Shown: in pieces, positions 46,020-55,706 of the stretch
How positions within the stretch are numbered: the stretch's first letter is position 1
Layout: the number at the start of each line of letters is the position of its first letter
Assembly (NCBI RefSeq): GCF_004152845.1
Contig: NZ_SEON01000003.1
Location: 248,001-312,000, forward strand
Reading direction: 5' to 3'
DNA length: 64,000 nt
Source of the DNA: Sphingobium fuliginis
Lineage (GTDB): Bacteria; Pseudomonadota; Alphaproteobacteria; Sphingomonadales; Sphingomonadaceae
Notes under the pieces: generated by a model
What the model saw: only the letters and a program-made list of their open reading frames with translations
The model's database searches: none
Told to the model about the DNA's origin: nothing
Made by a program: the position numbers and the translations under genes

Positions 46020-47035
46020 GTTTTTTCATGCGCACGGCGCGCGCCGACGATTTGCAGACCCTTTATGAAATGGCGAAGCTGACCGGGGGCGGGTTCACCA
46101 ACCTGCCGCCGGACCGGAAGTCGCTTGCCGCCAAGCTGGAGCGGACGGGACAGGCGCTGGCCCGGCAAGGCGAAGGGGTCGAGGACGAACTGATCGTCAT
46201 GGTGCTGGAAAACAGCCAGACGGGTCAGGTCCGCGGCACCTGCCAGATATTCAGCAAGGTCGGGCAAAGCTGGCCCTTCTATTCCTATCGGCTGGGCGTT
46301 CTCACCCAACATAGCCGGGAGCTTTCGCGCACCTTCAGGGCGGAGATGCTTTCGCTCGTCACCGATCTGGAAGGGTCGACGGAAGTGGGCGGCCTGTTCC
46401 TTCACCCCCGCGAGCGCGCGGAGGGGCTGGGTCTGCTGCTGGCGCGCAGCCGCTATCTCTATATCCGCAACCATCGCGCCCGCTTCGGAGAGCGGATCAT
46501 CGCGGAACTGCGGGGCGTGATCGACGAGGCGGGCGGTTCCCCCTTCTGGGACGGCCTCGCGGGGCGCTTCTTCGGCATGAGCTTTCAGGAGGCGGACGAG
46601 TTCAACGCGGTGAACGGCAACCAGTTCATCGCCGACCTGATGCCAAAGACGCCGATCTACACCGCCATGCTGACCGACACCGCGCGCGGCGTCATCGGCA
46701 TGCCCCACCCCAATGGCCGCGCGGCCATGCGCATGCTGGAGACGGAGGGCTTCACCAATCCCGGCTATGTCGACATATTCGACGGCGGACCGACGATGGT
46801 GGGGCAAATCAATTCGCTGCGCACCATCGCCCATGCCTCCGACGCGGTGCTGGGCGCGGTGCACGAAAAGGGCGGAGACAAGATGCTGGTGACCACCGGA
46901 CGGCTCGCGGATTTCCGCTGCACCTATGCCTTGGTGACGGAACGGGAGGATGGCGGCATATCGCTCGACCGGGCTTCCGCGGAACTGCTGGGGGTGGAAC
47001 CGGGACAGACATTCACCATGGCGGAACGGGCATGA
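46016..47035 (+). CDS. astA: arginine N-succinyltransferase
   Basis: Protein of 339 residues, AstA family (GNAT-like): MRTARADDLQTLYEMAKLTG at the N-terminus, TNLPPDRKSL, VGGLFLHPRERAEGLGLLLARSR near 140, and FFGMSFQEADEFNAVNGNQF near 200. It succinylates arginine with succinyl-CoA, the first step of the AST pathway. The GTG at 46016 overlaps the hydrolase stop; ATG 46028 is an alternative. The stop overlaps astB. Confidence 0.94.
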   Translation: MSFFMRTARADDLQTLYEMAKLTGGGFTNLPPDRKSLAAKLERTGQALARQGEGVEDELIVMVLENSQTGQVRGTCQIFSKVGQSWPFYSYRLGVLTQHSRELSRTFRAEMLSLVTDLEGSTEVGGLFLHPRERAEGLGLLLARSRYLYIRNHRARFGERIIAELRGVIDEAGGSPFWDGLAGRFFGMSFQEADEFNAVNGNQFIADLMPKTPIYTAMLTDTARGVIGMPHPNGRAAMRMLETEGFTNPGYVDIFDGGPTMVGQINSLRTIAHASDAVLGAVHEKGGDKMLVTTGRLADFRCTYALVTEREDGGISLDRASAELLGVEPGQTFTMAERA

Positions 47036-48315
47036 CGGCAAGGGAGATCAATTTCGACGGCCTGGTGGGTCCCAGCCACAATTATGCGGGCCTCAGCCTG
47101 GGCAACCTTGCCTCCGCGCGCAACGCGGGCGCCATCTCCTATCCCCGCGCGGCGGCGCTTCAGGGGATAGAGAAGATGCGGTCCAACCTTCGCCTCGGGC
47201 TGCCGCAGGGGCTGTTCCTGCCCCAGTGGCGGCCGGATGGCGCCTGGCTGTCAGCCCTCGGGACCGATGTCGGCAATGCGGAGGCGCATATCCGCGCCGC
47301 CGCCATGTCGGCCTCCTCCATGTGGGCCGCCAATGCCGCGACCGTTTCGCCGGCCGCCGATACGGCCGATGGGCGCACGCACCTGACCGTCGCCAATCTC
47401 GTCACCATGCCGCATCGCAGCCATGAATGGCCGCAGACGCTCGCCCAGTTGCGCCTTGCCTTTTCCGACCGGAACGCCTTCGCCGTGCATGGCCCTGTCC
47501 CCGCCCCCTTCGGCGACGAGGGCGCGGCCAATCACATGCGCCTGTGCGACAGCCATGGCGAGGCAGGCGTCGAGGTGTTCGTCTATGGCCAGTCCGGCGG
47601 CCCCTTTCCCGCCCGCCAGCATGTCGAGGCGAGCAAGGCCGTCGCCCGGCTGCACCGGCTCGATCCGGATCGGACGCTGTTCGTCATGCAGTCGGAGGAA
47701 GCGATCGCGGCGGGCGCCTTCCACAATGACGTGGTCGCCGTCGCCAACGAACGCGTGCTCTTCACGCATGAACATGCCTTTGCGGACAAGGAGCGCTTCT
47801 ACGCCGCTCTCCGCGCCAGGCTGCCGTCGGTGGAGATCGTGGAGGTTCCCGCCAGCGCCATCAGCCTGTCAGACGCGATCCGCAGCTATATCTTCAATGC
47901 GCAGCTCGTCACCTTGCCCACGGGCGACCCTTCGAATTCGCCCGGGACAGGCATGGCGCTGATCCTGCCGACGGAGGCGCGGGATATGCCCGCCATCTGG
48001 AACTGGCTGGAGGAGATGGTCGCGGGCAACGGCCCCATTCGCAAGCTCGTGCCTGTCGACGTGCGCCAGTCCATGGCCAATGGCGGCGGTCCTGCCTGCC
48101 TGCGCCTGCGCGTGGTGGCCGATCCTGCCAATATCGATCCCCGCTTCCTGGTGGACGAGGCGAAGCTGGACGGCATTGCCGACATCGTCCGCAACTATTG
48201 GCCAGAAGCCATAGCGCCAGAGGATCTGGCCGATACCCGGCTGATCGCCCGCATCGAACAATCATGGTTAACGGTTGTTGACCATTTGCAACTTTCAGGC
48301 GATCTAATCCCCTGA
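47032..48315 (+). CDS. astB: N-succinylarginine dihydrolase
   Basis: Protein of 427 residues: INFDGLVGPSHNYAGLSLGN near the N-terminus, SSMWAANAATVSPAADT near 100, AIAAGAFHNDVVAVAN near 225 and QSMANGGGPACLRLRV near 350, which holds the catalytic cysteine. It releases two ammonia and CO2 from succinylarginine, giving succinylornithine. astC, astD and astE are not adjacent. It overlaps astA (ATGA). Confidence 0.95.
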   Translation: MTAREINFDGLVGPSHNYAGLSLGNLASARNAGAISYPRAAALQGIEKMRSNLRLGLPQGLFLPQWRPDGAWLSALGTDVGNAEAHIRAAAMSASSMWAANAATVSPAADTADGRTHLTVANLVTMPHRSHEWPQTLAQLRLAFSDRNAFAVHGPVPAPFGDEGAANHMRLCDSHGEAGVEVFVYGQSGGPFPARQHVEASKAVARLHRLDPDRTLFVMQSEEAIAAGAFHNDVVAVANERVLFTHEHAFADKERFYAALRARLPSVEIVEVPASAISLSDAIRSYIFNAQLVTLPTGDPSNSPGTGMALILPTEARDMPAIWNWLEEMVAGNGPIRKLVPVDVRQSMANGGGPACLRLRVVADPANIDPRFLVDEAKLDGIADIVRNYWPEAIAPEDLADTRLIARIEQSWLTVVDHLQLSGDLIP

Positions 48316-48340
48316 CGGCGGGCAAGCCGAGTGGGACCGG

Positions 48341-48559
48341 ATGGAACGGATCAAGCGCCTCTTCACGATCAAGACCAAGTTCGAGGCGTTTCTGGTGATT
48401 TACGCCCTGGCCCTTGGCGCGACCGAGCGCGGCTTCGTCTACATGCAGCAATATCCCGGCACCGGGGGGCATTTGCTGGCGCTGGCCTGCACCGGCAGCG
48501 TCTTCATGGCCGGCGGCATGATCCTGGACGCCGTGGAGATGCGGCACAGCGCCATTTAA
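48341..48559 (+). CDS. small conserved-type membrane protein, function unknown
   Basis: Protein of 72 residues with two hydrophobic segments (about 14-30 and 45-62: [18 protein letters not shown] and [17 protein letters not shown]) and a basic N-terminus ([15 protein letters not shown]). It starts 25 bp after astB, with GGGA before the ATG. No family recognised; the inside-positive start suggests a two-pass inner-membrane protein. Confidence 0.7.
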   Translation: MERIKRLFTIKTKFEAFLVIYALALGATERGFVYMQQYPGTGGHLLALACTGSVFMAGGMILDAVEMRHSAI

Positions 48560-48596
48560 CTTGTATCTGCCGCCCGCTCCATGCAGGAGCGGCGTC

Positions 48597-50048
48597 ATGG
48601 CTGCGATCATGCTTCAGGGAACGGGTTCGGACGTCGGCAAATCCTTGCTGGTGGCGGGCCTTTGCCGCGCGCTGGTGCGGCGCGGATACAGCGTCCGGCC
48701 CTTCAAGCCGCAGAACATGTCCAACAATGCCGCCGTCACCGCCGATGGCGGAGAAATCGGGCGGGCGCAGGCTCTTCAGGCCATGGCGGCAGGAATCGAG
48801 CCGCATACGGACATGAACCCGGTGCTGCTGAAGCCGCAGGCCGACCGCACGTCCCAGCTTGTCGTCCATGGCCAGGTGCGCGGCAAGCTGGGCAGCGAAA
48901 ATTTCCGGTCCGCGCGCGGCGAATTGCTGGAGGCCGTACTGACCAGCTACCGCCGCTTGCAGGCGCAATGCGACATTGTCGTGGTGGAGGGCGCCGGATC
49001 GCCCGCAGAGGTGAACCTGCGCGCCGGCGACATCGCCAATATGGGCTTTGCGCGGGCCGCGAATGTGCCGGTGATCCTGGTGGGCGACATCGATCGCGGC
49101 GGCGTGATTGCGGCCGTCGCCGGAACAAGGGCAGTCATCGATCCCGCCGATGCGGCGATGATCCGTGGATTCCTGATCAACAAGTTCCGGGGCGACCCCG
49201 CGCTGTTCGAGGATGGTTATCGCCATATCGAGCAGTTGACCGGCTGGAAGGGCTTTGGCGTCATCCCCTGGCTCGGCCAGGCCAGCCGCTTACCCAGCGA
49301 GGATGCCGTGGTGCTCGAACGCCGGCAGGGCGTCGGCCACGAAAAGCTGCTGATCGCCTGCCCCATCCTGCCCCGGATCGCCAATTTCGACGATCTGGAC
49401 CCCCTGAAACTGGAGCCGGGCGTCGAAGTCATGATGGTGCCGCCGGGCCAGCCCATTCCGGCGGAGGCCGCGCTCATCATCCTGCCGGGTTCCAAGGCGA
49501 CGATCGCCGACCTGCAGGCGGTCCGCGATCAGGGATGGGACATCGACATTCTCGCCCATCGCCGGCGCGGGCGGCCGATATTGGGGATATGCGGCGGTTA
49601 CCAGATGCTGGGCCGCAGGATAGACGATCCGGACGGGATCGAGGGGCCGCCCGGCGGCATCGAGGGGCTTGGCCTGCTGGACGTGGAAACCCGGCTGACG
49701 CAGGTCAAGACATTGGAAAGAACCGGCGGAACCGCAATGGGCCAGGCCTTTTCCGGCTATGAGATGCATGTCGGACGGACGGACGGCGCCGATTGCGCGC
49801 GCCCGTTCGCCATGCTGGAGGGCGGTCGTCCCGATGGCGCATCGAGCGGAGACGGCACGGTGATGGGCACCTATGTCCACGGCCTGTTCGCCAGCACCGC
49901 GCTGCGCGCCGCCTTTCTGTCCCGCCTGGGGCATGAAGCCGCATCGGAGGATTATCAGGCTTCGGTGCATGAAGCGCTGGACCAGATCGCAATGCAGTTG
50001 GAAGAGCATGTCGATGTGCAGGCGCTGATCCGGATCGCCACCGCCTGA
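48597..50048 (+). CDS. cobQ: cobyric acid synthase
   Basis: Protein of 483 residues. The N-terminal P-loop domain has [15 protein letters not shown] and [12 protein letters not shown]; the C-terminal glutamine amidotransferase domain has the cysteine in [11 protein letters not shown] near 335 and the histidine in GTYVHGLF near 430. It amidates four side chains of adenosylcobyrinic acid diamide. AGGAG lies 8 bases before ATG 48597. No other cobalamin genes or B12 riboswitch are seen nearby. Confidence 0.95.
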   Translation: MAAIMLQGTGSDVGKSLLVAGLCRALVRRGYSVRPFKPQNMSNNAAVTADGGEIGRAQALQAMAAGIEPHTDMNPVLLKPQADRTSQLVVHGQVRGKLGSENFRSARGELLEAVLTSYRRLQAQCDIVVVEGAGSPAEVNLRAGDIANMGFARAANVPVILVGDIDRGGVIAAVAGTRAVIDPADAAMIRGFLINKFRGDPALFEDGYRHIEQLTGWKGFGVIPWLGQASRLPSEDAVVLERRQGVGHEKLLIACPILPRIANFDDLDPLKLEPGVEVMMVPPGQPIPAEAALIILPGSKATIADLQAVRDQGWDIDILAHRRRGRPILGICGGYQMLGRRIDDPDGIEGPPGGIEGLGLLDVETRLTQVKTLERTGGTAMGQAFSGYEMHVGRTDGADCARPFAMLEGGRPDGASSGDGTVMGTYVHGLFASTALRAAFLSRLGHEAASEDYQASVHEALDQIAMQLEEHVDVQALIRIATA

Positions 50049-50098
50049 CCCGGTTGGAGCCTTGCCGGCGGGCCGGGCCATTACGGCACGCATGCGCA

Positions 50099-50156
50099 CC
50101 TATGCTATTGGTTATATTTACCGAAAATCAGCAGGATAGTATAAGCAAAGCATAGG
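50099..50156 (+). promoter_or_regulatory. inverted repeat flanking a candidate promoter of the T1SS genes
   Basis: CCTATGCT (50099-50106) and AGCATAGG (50149-50156) are perfect 8-bp arms around an AT-rich stretch that contrasts with the local GC. Between them is a plausible promoter, TTTACC (50117-50122), a 17-bp spacer, TATAAG (50140-50145). The arrangement could be a two-site operator controlling the type I secretion genes. Confidence 0.45.
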
Positions 50157-50202
50157 ACATAGCGCCGACAGCATGGCGCGACATGGGGGCGAGGCGGAAC
50201 TT

Positions 50203-51948
50203 ATGTTGCGTGACCTTCATAAACCATCCGCTCCGATGAAGGCTGCCCTGTCATCGTGCAGGCGCCACTTTCTTTCTTCCTTGATATTCAGCGCATTGAT
50301 GAACGTCCTTTATATCGGACCCGTTCTCTACATGCTGCAAATCTATGACCGGGTCGTGACGGGACAGGGCAGACTTACCCTGTTCTTCCTGACAATCATC
50401 ATCATCTTCGTGATCGGCACGCTCGCGCTGCTGGAGCAGGTGCGCTCCCGCCTGCTGGTGCGGGCCAGCATCCGCTTCGACCGGCAGCTTTCGGGGCTGC
50501 TGCTCGATACGACGCTCAGTGGACGCGGCTCGACGGGCGAGGCGATGAACCGACAGGCCCTTCGGGAGTTCGACACGCTCCGCCAGACGCTGACCGGGCC
50601 GACGATCCTGTCGATCTTCGATTTTCCCTGGAGCCCCATCTATGTCGTCGTCTGCTTCCTGATCCATCCGGCCATTGCGGCCATGGCGATGGCCGGCGGC
50701 GGCGCGCTCCTCTTCATCGCGCTTTGCAATGAAAGGCGGACAAATGCGCCGCTGAAGCAGGCCAATGACGCCGCCAACAAGGCCTATGTCAGCCAGGAAC
50801 AGACGATCGCGGGCGCGGAGGTGATCCGCGCGCTCGGCATGCGGAACGCGCTGGTTCGGCGGCACCTGCTCGAACGCCGGGCGATGCTGAACCTCCAGGC
50901 CCATGCCAGCTTCGCGGGCGGGCATTATGTCGCCATCAGCAAGTTCATCCGCCTCGCCCTGCAATCGCTGGCGCTGGGCCTGGGCGCGTGGCTGGCGATC
51001 AACGACCAGATTTCGGCGGGCGCGATCTTCGCTTCCTCCTTTCTGGTCGGAAGGGCGCTGGCGCCGATCGACCAATTGCTGGGCGCGTGGCGCAGCGTCG
51101 TCCATGCGCGGGCGAGCTATGCGACGCTCAACGATCTGCTGGCCGCGAGGGATGCCGACATCGCCCTCACCCGGTTGCCTGCGCCGAACGGCCATATCGC
51201 GGTCGAACATCTGACCTGTTTCAACCCAGGCCAGGAAAGACCTGTGCTGGCCGACATCAGCTTCACGGTGGAGCCGGGGGAGGTCATCGCCATTGTCGGA
51301 CCCAGCGGCGCGGGCAAATCGACCCTGCTGAGCATGCTGTCCGGCGCGGCGCGGCCGCTGCGCGGATCGATCCGCTATGACGGCGCGGACATCCAGGACT
51401 GGGAATCGGAACGACTGGCGAGCTTCGTCGGCTATCTGCCGCAGGACACGTCCCTGTTCGCCGGGACGATCAAGGAGAATATCGCCCGCTTCGGCAATTT
51501 CCTGTCGGACGATGAGGAAGCGATAGACAATGCCGCCATCGAAGCCGCCCGGCTGAGCGGCGCGCATGACATGATCCAGCATCTGCCGGGCGGCTATAAT
51601 CTGACGCTCGGTTGGGGCGGACGCGGCCTTTCCGCCGGGCAGGCGCAGCGCGTCGGTCTTGCGCGGGCGCTCTACGGTGCGCCGCCGCTGGTCTTTCTGG
51701 ACGAACCCAATGCGCATCTCGACGCTGAGGGAGAGGTGCGGCTGGTCGCGACGCTGGCCGACCTCAAGAAGAGGAATGCCTCCGTCATCATCGTCGCCCA
51801 TCGCATGGGGATATTGGGCGTGGTCGACAAGATCATGGTGATGCGCGACGGAAGGGTCGAGGCCTTTGGCGCACGCGACGACGTGCTGGGCCGTTTGAAG
51901 GCGATCCGGTCGGAAGAACGTCCCGCTCCCCAGACGGCGGAGGGGTAA
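50203..51948 (+). CDS. type I secretion ABC transporter (permease-ATPase)
   Basis: Protein of about 581 residues of the PrtD/HlyB class without an N-terminal C39 peptidase. The membrane domain (about 15-290) has SALMNVLYIGPVLYMLQIYDRV and FDFPWSPIYVVV, typical of T1SS exporters. The ATPase domain has Walker A GPSGAGKST near 366, the degenerate signature LSAGQAQRVGLARALYG and Walker B LVFLDEPNAHLD. ATG 50203 has a GAGG site 9 bases upstream; ATG 50173 is possible. It is followed by its HlyD partner and probably exports the RTX adhesin encoded on the far side of the pel genes. Confidence 0.92.
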   Translation: MLRDLHKPSAPMKAALSSCRRHFLSSLIFSALMNVLYIGPVLYMLQIYDRVVTGQGRLTLFFLTIIIIFVIGTLALLEQVRSRLLVRASIRFDRQLSGLLLDTTLSGRGSTGEAMNRQALREFDTLRQTLTGPTILSIFDFPWSPIYVVVCFLIHPAIAAMAMAGGGALLFIALCNERRTNAPLKQANDAANKAYVSQEQTIAGAEVIRALGMRNALVRRHLLERRAMLNLQAHASFAGGHYVAISKFIRLALQSLALGLGAWLAINDQISAGAIFASSFLVGRALAPIDQLLGAWRSVVHARASYATLNDLLAARDADIALTRLPAPNGHIAVEHLTCFNPGQERPVLADISFTVEPGEVIAIVGPSGAGKSTLLSMLSGAARPLRGSIRYDGADIQDWESERLASFVGYLPQDTSLFAGTIKENIARFGNFLSDDEEAIDNAAIEAARLSGAHDMIQHLPGGYNLTLGWGGRGLSAGQAQRVGLARALYGAPPLVFLDEPNAHLDAEGEVRLVATLADLKKRNASVIIVAHRMGILGVVDKIMVMRDGRVEAFGARDDVLGRLKAIRSEERPAPQTAEG

Positions 51949-51954
51949 GGCGCC

Positions 51955-53337
51955 ATGGGAACTATTCAGATCAGGGATGCGGCCGGCGCCGTCGAGCTTT
52001 ACTATCCCGCCGGAAGCGGCGCGGAGATCATCGACGACCGGCCTGAGCGCGACATGCGCGCCGGCATGATCATCGCGGCGCTGTTCTTCGTCCTGTTTCT
52101 CGGCTGGGCGGCCTTTGCGCGGCTCGATGCGGCCGCCTATGCGCCAGGGCGGCTCACCGTGTCAGGCCAGCGGCAATCGGTGCAGCATCGCGACGGCGGC
52201 GTGGTGGGCGCGATCTTCGTGAAGGAAGGCCAGCATGTCAGCCAAGGCCAGCCGCTGATGGAACTGGCCTCCGCCGAGGTGCGGGCGCAGGCGCGCATCT
52301 TCGGCGCGCAATATATCGAGTTGAAGGCGCAGCGGGCAAGGCTGATTGCCGAGCAGCTTGGCGCAAGCCATGTCCTGTGGCCTGCCGAATTTGCGATGCT
52401 GAAGGGGCGGGAGAAGGCGGATGCGGAGGAGGCGATCCGCCTTCAGCTGACCCAGTTCAACGCGCGTAGCTCCGTACTGGCGGCGCAGACCGGCGTGCTG
52501 CGCCAGCAGGCCAGTCAGGTGCAGCAGACGGCGCGCGGCTATCGTTCGCAACTGGCGGCCTCTTCAGAGCAGGCCCGCCTGATCGGAGAGGAACTGGAGA
52601 GCCTGCGCGGCGTGGCGGAAAAGGGGTTTGTGTCCCAATCCCGGATCAGGGCCCTGGAACGCGCAAGGGCCGATCTTCAGGGACAGGAGGGGCAATTTTC
52701 CGCCAGCATCGCCCGGTCCGGGGCGGAAGCGGGGGAAAACCGGCTGAAGGCGCTCGAAGCGGAAAAGGCCTATAAGGAACGCGCCTCATCGGAATTGCGC
52801 GACGTCGAATTCTCGCTCAACGAAGTGCTGCCCAAATATCGCGCCGCCAGGGATCAGCTTGCCCGGCTGCAAATCCGCGCACCCGCCACCGGCACCATCG
52901 TCGGCCTCAACGTCTTCACTGTCGGCGGCGTCATTTCCGCCGGCCAGAAGCTGATGGACATCGTTCCCGACCGGGCGGGTCTCGTCATAGAGGCGCGGAT
53001 TTCGCCCGAAGACATTGACGACCTGAAAGTGGGGCAGCAGGCGCAGATCAAGTTCAGCAGCCTGCATGAACGCGACCTGCCGATCATGGACGGCCGGATC
53101 ACGCGGCTTTCGGCCGACAGCTTCCAGGATGAAAAGGCGGGGGTCTCCTTCTACACCGCAGAGGTGATGGTGCCGCCGAAGGAACTGGACAGGATCAGGA
53201 GCGTGCGGGGGAAGGATTTCAGCCTGAAGGCAGGGATGCCGGTGCAGGTCCTGGTGCCGCTGCGGCGGCGGACTGCGCTCCAATATGCGCTGGAACCGCT
53301 GACCCAGTCGCTCTGGCTGTCCTTCCGGGAGCATTGA
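51955..53337 (+). CDS. type I secretion periplasmic adaptor (HlyD family)
   Basis: Protein of 460 residues. One membrane segment (MIIAALFFVLFLGWAAFARL, about 36-56) is followed by half a lipoyl domain (SVQHRDGGVVGAIFVKEGQ), a long alpha-hairpin coiled coil (about 120-290), and the other lipoyl half and beta-barrel (ALQIRAPATGTIVGLNVFT from about 300). It links the ABC exporter to an outer-membrane TolC-type channel, which is not in this window. GGAGGGG lies upstream of its ATG. It ends 9 bp from the convergent pelF stop. Confidence 0.93.
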   Translation: MGTIQIRDAAGAVELYYPAGSGAEIIDDRPERDMRAGMIIAALFFVLFLGWAAFARLDAAAYAPGRLTVSGQRQSVQHRDGGVVGAIFVKEGQHVSQGQPLMELASAEVRAQARIFGAQYIELKAQRARLIAEQLGASHVLWPAEFAMLKGREKADAEEAIRLQLTQFNARSSVLAAQTGVLRQQASQVQQTARGYRSQLAASSEQARLIGEELESLRGVAEKGFVSQSRIRALERARADLQGQEGQFSASIARSGAEAGENRLKALEAEKAYKERASSELRDVEFSLNEVLPKYRAARDQLARLQIRAPATGTIVGLNVFTVGGVISAGQKLMDIVPDRAGLVIEARISPEDIDDLKVGQQAQIKFSSLHERDLPIMDGRITRLSADSFQDEKAGVSFYTAEVMVPPKELDRIRSVRGKDFSLKAGMPVQVLVPLRRRTALQYALEPLTQSLWLSFREH

Positions 53338-53346
53338 GCCAGACGG

Positions 53347-54840
53347 TCATTGCAGTTCGGAAAAGCGGACCCGCGCGCCCAGCGCCTCGTAGATGTGCCG
53401 ATATTCCGCGATGATGGCGCTGCGGTCATAATCCCGCACGACACGCTCGCACAGCGCTTCGCCCATCGCCCGGCGCAAGGAAGGCGAGCGCAGCAGGTGC
53501 AGGATCGCCGCCGCCGTGCCCTCCGGGTTGACCAGTTCGGTGACGATGCCGCCCGGCCGGTCGATCCCAGGCGCCCGCCCCTCGATCATTTCCCGGCAAC
53601 TGCCGACATCTGGCGCGACCACCGGCACCCCGCACGCGCCCCCTTCCAATATGACGAGCGGCTGGGCTTCCGACAGGCTGGTGAGGACGATCAGGTCGAT
53701 CCGGGGCAGCCATTCCGCGACATTGACCCGCCCGGCAAATTGCACCGCATTGCCGATGCCCAGTTCAGCGACCAGCGCCTCGCAATCCGCGGCATAGTCC
53801 GCATCCTCATCGAGCGGCCCCAATATGGCGAAGCGGACTTCGGGCATGTCCGTCAGGACCAGCGCCGCCGCCCTGATGAAGGTCTTGACGTCCTTGATCG
53901 GCACCACCCGGCCGATCAGCGTCACCAGCGGCCGGGCGGGATCGCAGGCGCGCTCCATCGACGCGAAGCGCTCCGCATCGATGCCGTTGGGAATGACGCG
54001 CAGCCGTTCCTGCCGGGCGCCCAGGCGGCGCTGCGTCTGGTTGTTGGCCCCGTACAGCGCGATGATCGGGTCGCAGGCGTCGTAGCAGGCGCGGGTATAG
54101 GTCTGGAAGACCGCCAGCCACAGGTCGCGCAGATCATGCCCTTCCCGGTCGAGCGTCAGCCCGGTTTCGATCTGGTCCCCGATCCAGTCGGCCATCATGA
54201 TCTCTATCTGCCGTTCCAGCATGTAGATTCCATGTTCGGTGATGAAGGCGGGATGGCCGGTCTCATAAGCGGCCCGTGCAGCCAGCAGGCCCGCAAAGCC
54301 GGTGGATATGGTGTGATAGACACGCGCTTTCGGCAAGGGCGCGAGCAGCATCTTGAGCAGCCCGCCCAGCAGCACCCGCATCGCCCAGAAGAAATGATGG
54401 AAGGAGGCCGAGCGGAAAGCCGTGTCGTAATAATGGGTGAAGAGGTCGAATATCTCCGGATTGGAGAGGAGATCGCCTGCGCCGGGGCACGGCTTCAATC
54501 CTTCCAGCGCCTGCCGCAGACGGATCAGTTCATCCCTGCCGCCCGTCGACAGGAAGGCGAGCAGCAGGCGGCCGATCCGCTTCATCTGCGACGCCGGATA
54601 GCGGCGCGGCAGGCAGGGTTCGATCAGCAGCGGGATTTCCACCACCTCCACGACATTGGGCGGCGGCGCCATGCGCCAGGGCTGCGCGCCATTGCCCGCC
54701 TTGATGGCGACGAGCGAAAATCGCAGGTCGGGCATGCTGAGGATCAGGTCCTGCAACCAGCTGGAAACGCCCCCGACCACAAACGGATAAGCGCCTTCGA
54801 CGATCAGGCATATGTCGCTGTCCTGCCCGTCGGACATCAT
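53347..54840 (-). CDS. pelF: Pel polysaccharide glycosyltransferase PelF (GT4)
   Basis: Protein of 497 residues, close to the 507 of Pseudomonas PelF. It begins CLIVEGAYPFVVGGVSSWLQ, the PelF hallmark, and has FITEHGIYMLERQIEI near 195, the IPNGIDAERF and LIGRVVPIKD GT4 acceptor and donor regions, and the EX7E motif SEAQPLVILEGGACGVPVV near 400. It is the cytosolic UDP-sugar transferase that polymerises Pel (GalNAc-rich). It is the last gene of the pel run, overlapping pelE (ATGA). Confidence 0.93.
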   Translation of the reverse strand: MMSDGQDSDICLIVEGAYPFVVGGVSSWLQDLILSMPDLRFSLVAIKAGNGAQPWRMAPPPNVVEVVEIPLLIEPCLPRRYPASQMKRIGRLLLAFLSTGGRDELIRLRQALEGLKPCPGAGDLLSNPEIFDLFTHYYDTAFRSASFHHFFWAMRVLLGGLLKMLLAPLPKARVYHTISTGFAGLLAARAAYETGHPAFITEHGIYMLERQIEIMMADWIGDQIETGLTLDREGHDLRDLWLAVFQTYTRACYDACDPIIALYGANNQTQRRLGARQERLRVIPNGIDAERFASMERACDPARPLVTLIGRVVPIKDVKTFIRAAALVLTDMPEVRFAILGPLDEDADYAADCEALVAELGIGNAVQFAGRVNVAEWLPRIDLIVLTSLSEAQPLVILEGGACGVPVVAPDVGSCREMIEGRAPGIDRPGGIVTELVNPEGTAAAILHLLRSPSLRRAMGEALCERVVRDYDRSAIIAEYRHIYEALGARVRFSELQ

Positions 54841-55706
54841 GACGCCGGCTCCACGTCCCCCCTGCGCGTGGGCCGGGCCTTGCCTGCCGGATGCCGTTCC
54901 AGCGCGCGCCTTATCCGGGCGCGCGCCGCCTGCAATGACCGGCGCCTTATGTCACCGCTCTTCAGCAAGCCGGCAATCTCATCCAGCTTCCTGTTCGCGT
55001 CCTGACAGAGCCGAAGCCTCTGCCCCTGCGGCAGCAACTGGTTGAAGCAGCCATGATCGGCCAGCAGCATGGCAAGGGCATAGCGATCGTCCAGATGCTG
55101 GGCGGGGGCGATCCTCGCCTGCAATTCGCTGCGTTGCTGCGCCAGATTATAGCTGACCTGCGCGGCCGCAGCGGCGGCGAGCGCCCGGATGGTCTGGTCC
55201 TCGTCCGACAGGGCCATGACGATGAGGGGGGACAATCGCGGCTCGAAAGAGATCACGGCGGTTTCCAGGGCCCGGTAGCGGGCCTGCAGATTTCCGTAGC
55301 GGAGCATGGTGGCCAGTGAACCGATCTCGTCGCTTTCGGGATAACGCACACGATCGTCGAGTATCCGGCCAAGCCGCTCTACCGGCGACAGGTCGTTGAC
55401 GTCCCGCCGCTTGCCCGTTCGGACGTCCCGATAGGCGATCTGCCTTTTCCGCCTCGACGGCCGGACCAGCGGCGCCAGAATCAGGCAGACCAGCATCCCG
55501 GCAGGCCCAATGGCGGCACCGATCGGCAGGGCGAAACGCTGGCGCACGCCCAGCCCATCCAGCCCTTTCATCATGACCAGCAGCGCGGCGCAGGAGAGCG
55601 CCAGATGGATGGGCGCGAACCAGAGGATGCTCCCCTCTCCCACCGCCAAACCGGTGAACAGCAGGAACAGATCGGCAGCCGAAAACAGGATGAGCAGGGC
55701 GATCAA
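54837..55706 (-). CDS. pelE: PelE-like membrane protein
   Basis: Protein of about 289 residues. There are two N-terminal membrane segments (LLILFSAADLFLLFTGLAV and the pair from about 40-80), a basic linker and a C-terminal helical-repeat region (about 110-270: NLQARYRALETAVISFEPR, IRALAAAAAAQVSYNL). Layout and operon place match PelE, which in Pseudomonas forms the inner-membrane complex with PelD, F and G. The TTG at 55706 is preferred because GGAAGG lies 9 bases upstream and its TTGA overlap with pelD copies the other junctions; ATG 55733 would overlap pelD by 31 bp. Confidence 0.75.
   Translation of the reverse strand: MIALLILFSAADLFLLFTGLAVGEGSILWFAPIHLALSCAALLVMMKGLDGLGVRQRFALPIGAAIGPAGMLVCLILAPLVRPSRRKRQIAYRDVRTGKRRDVNDLSPVERLGRILDDRVRYPESDEIGSLATMLRYGNLQARYRALETAVISFEPRLSPLIVMALSDEDQTIRALAAAAAAQVSYNLAQQRSELQARIAPAQHLDDRYALAMLLADHGCFNQLLPQGQRLRLCQDANRKLDEIAGLLKSGDIRRRSLQAARARIRRALERHPAGKARPTRRGDVEPAS

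Noticed and set aside
48560..48596. Possible cobalamin riboswitch before cobQ
   Set aside because: The gap is only 37 bp, too short for the element, and has no B12-box sequence.
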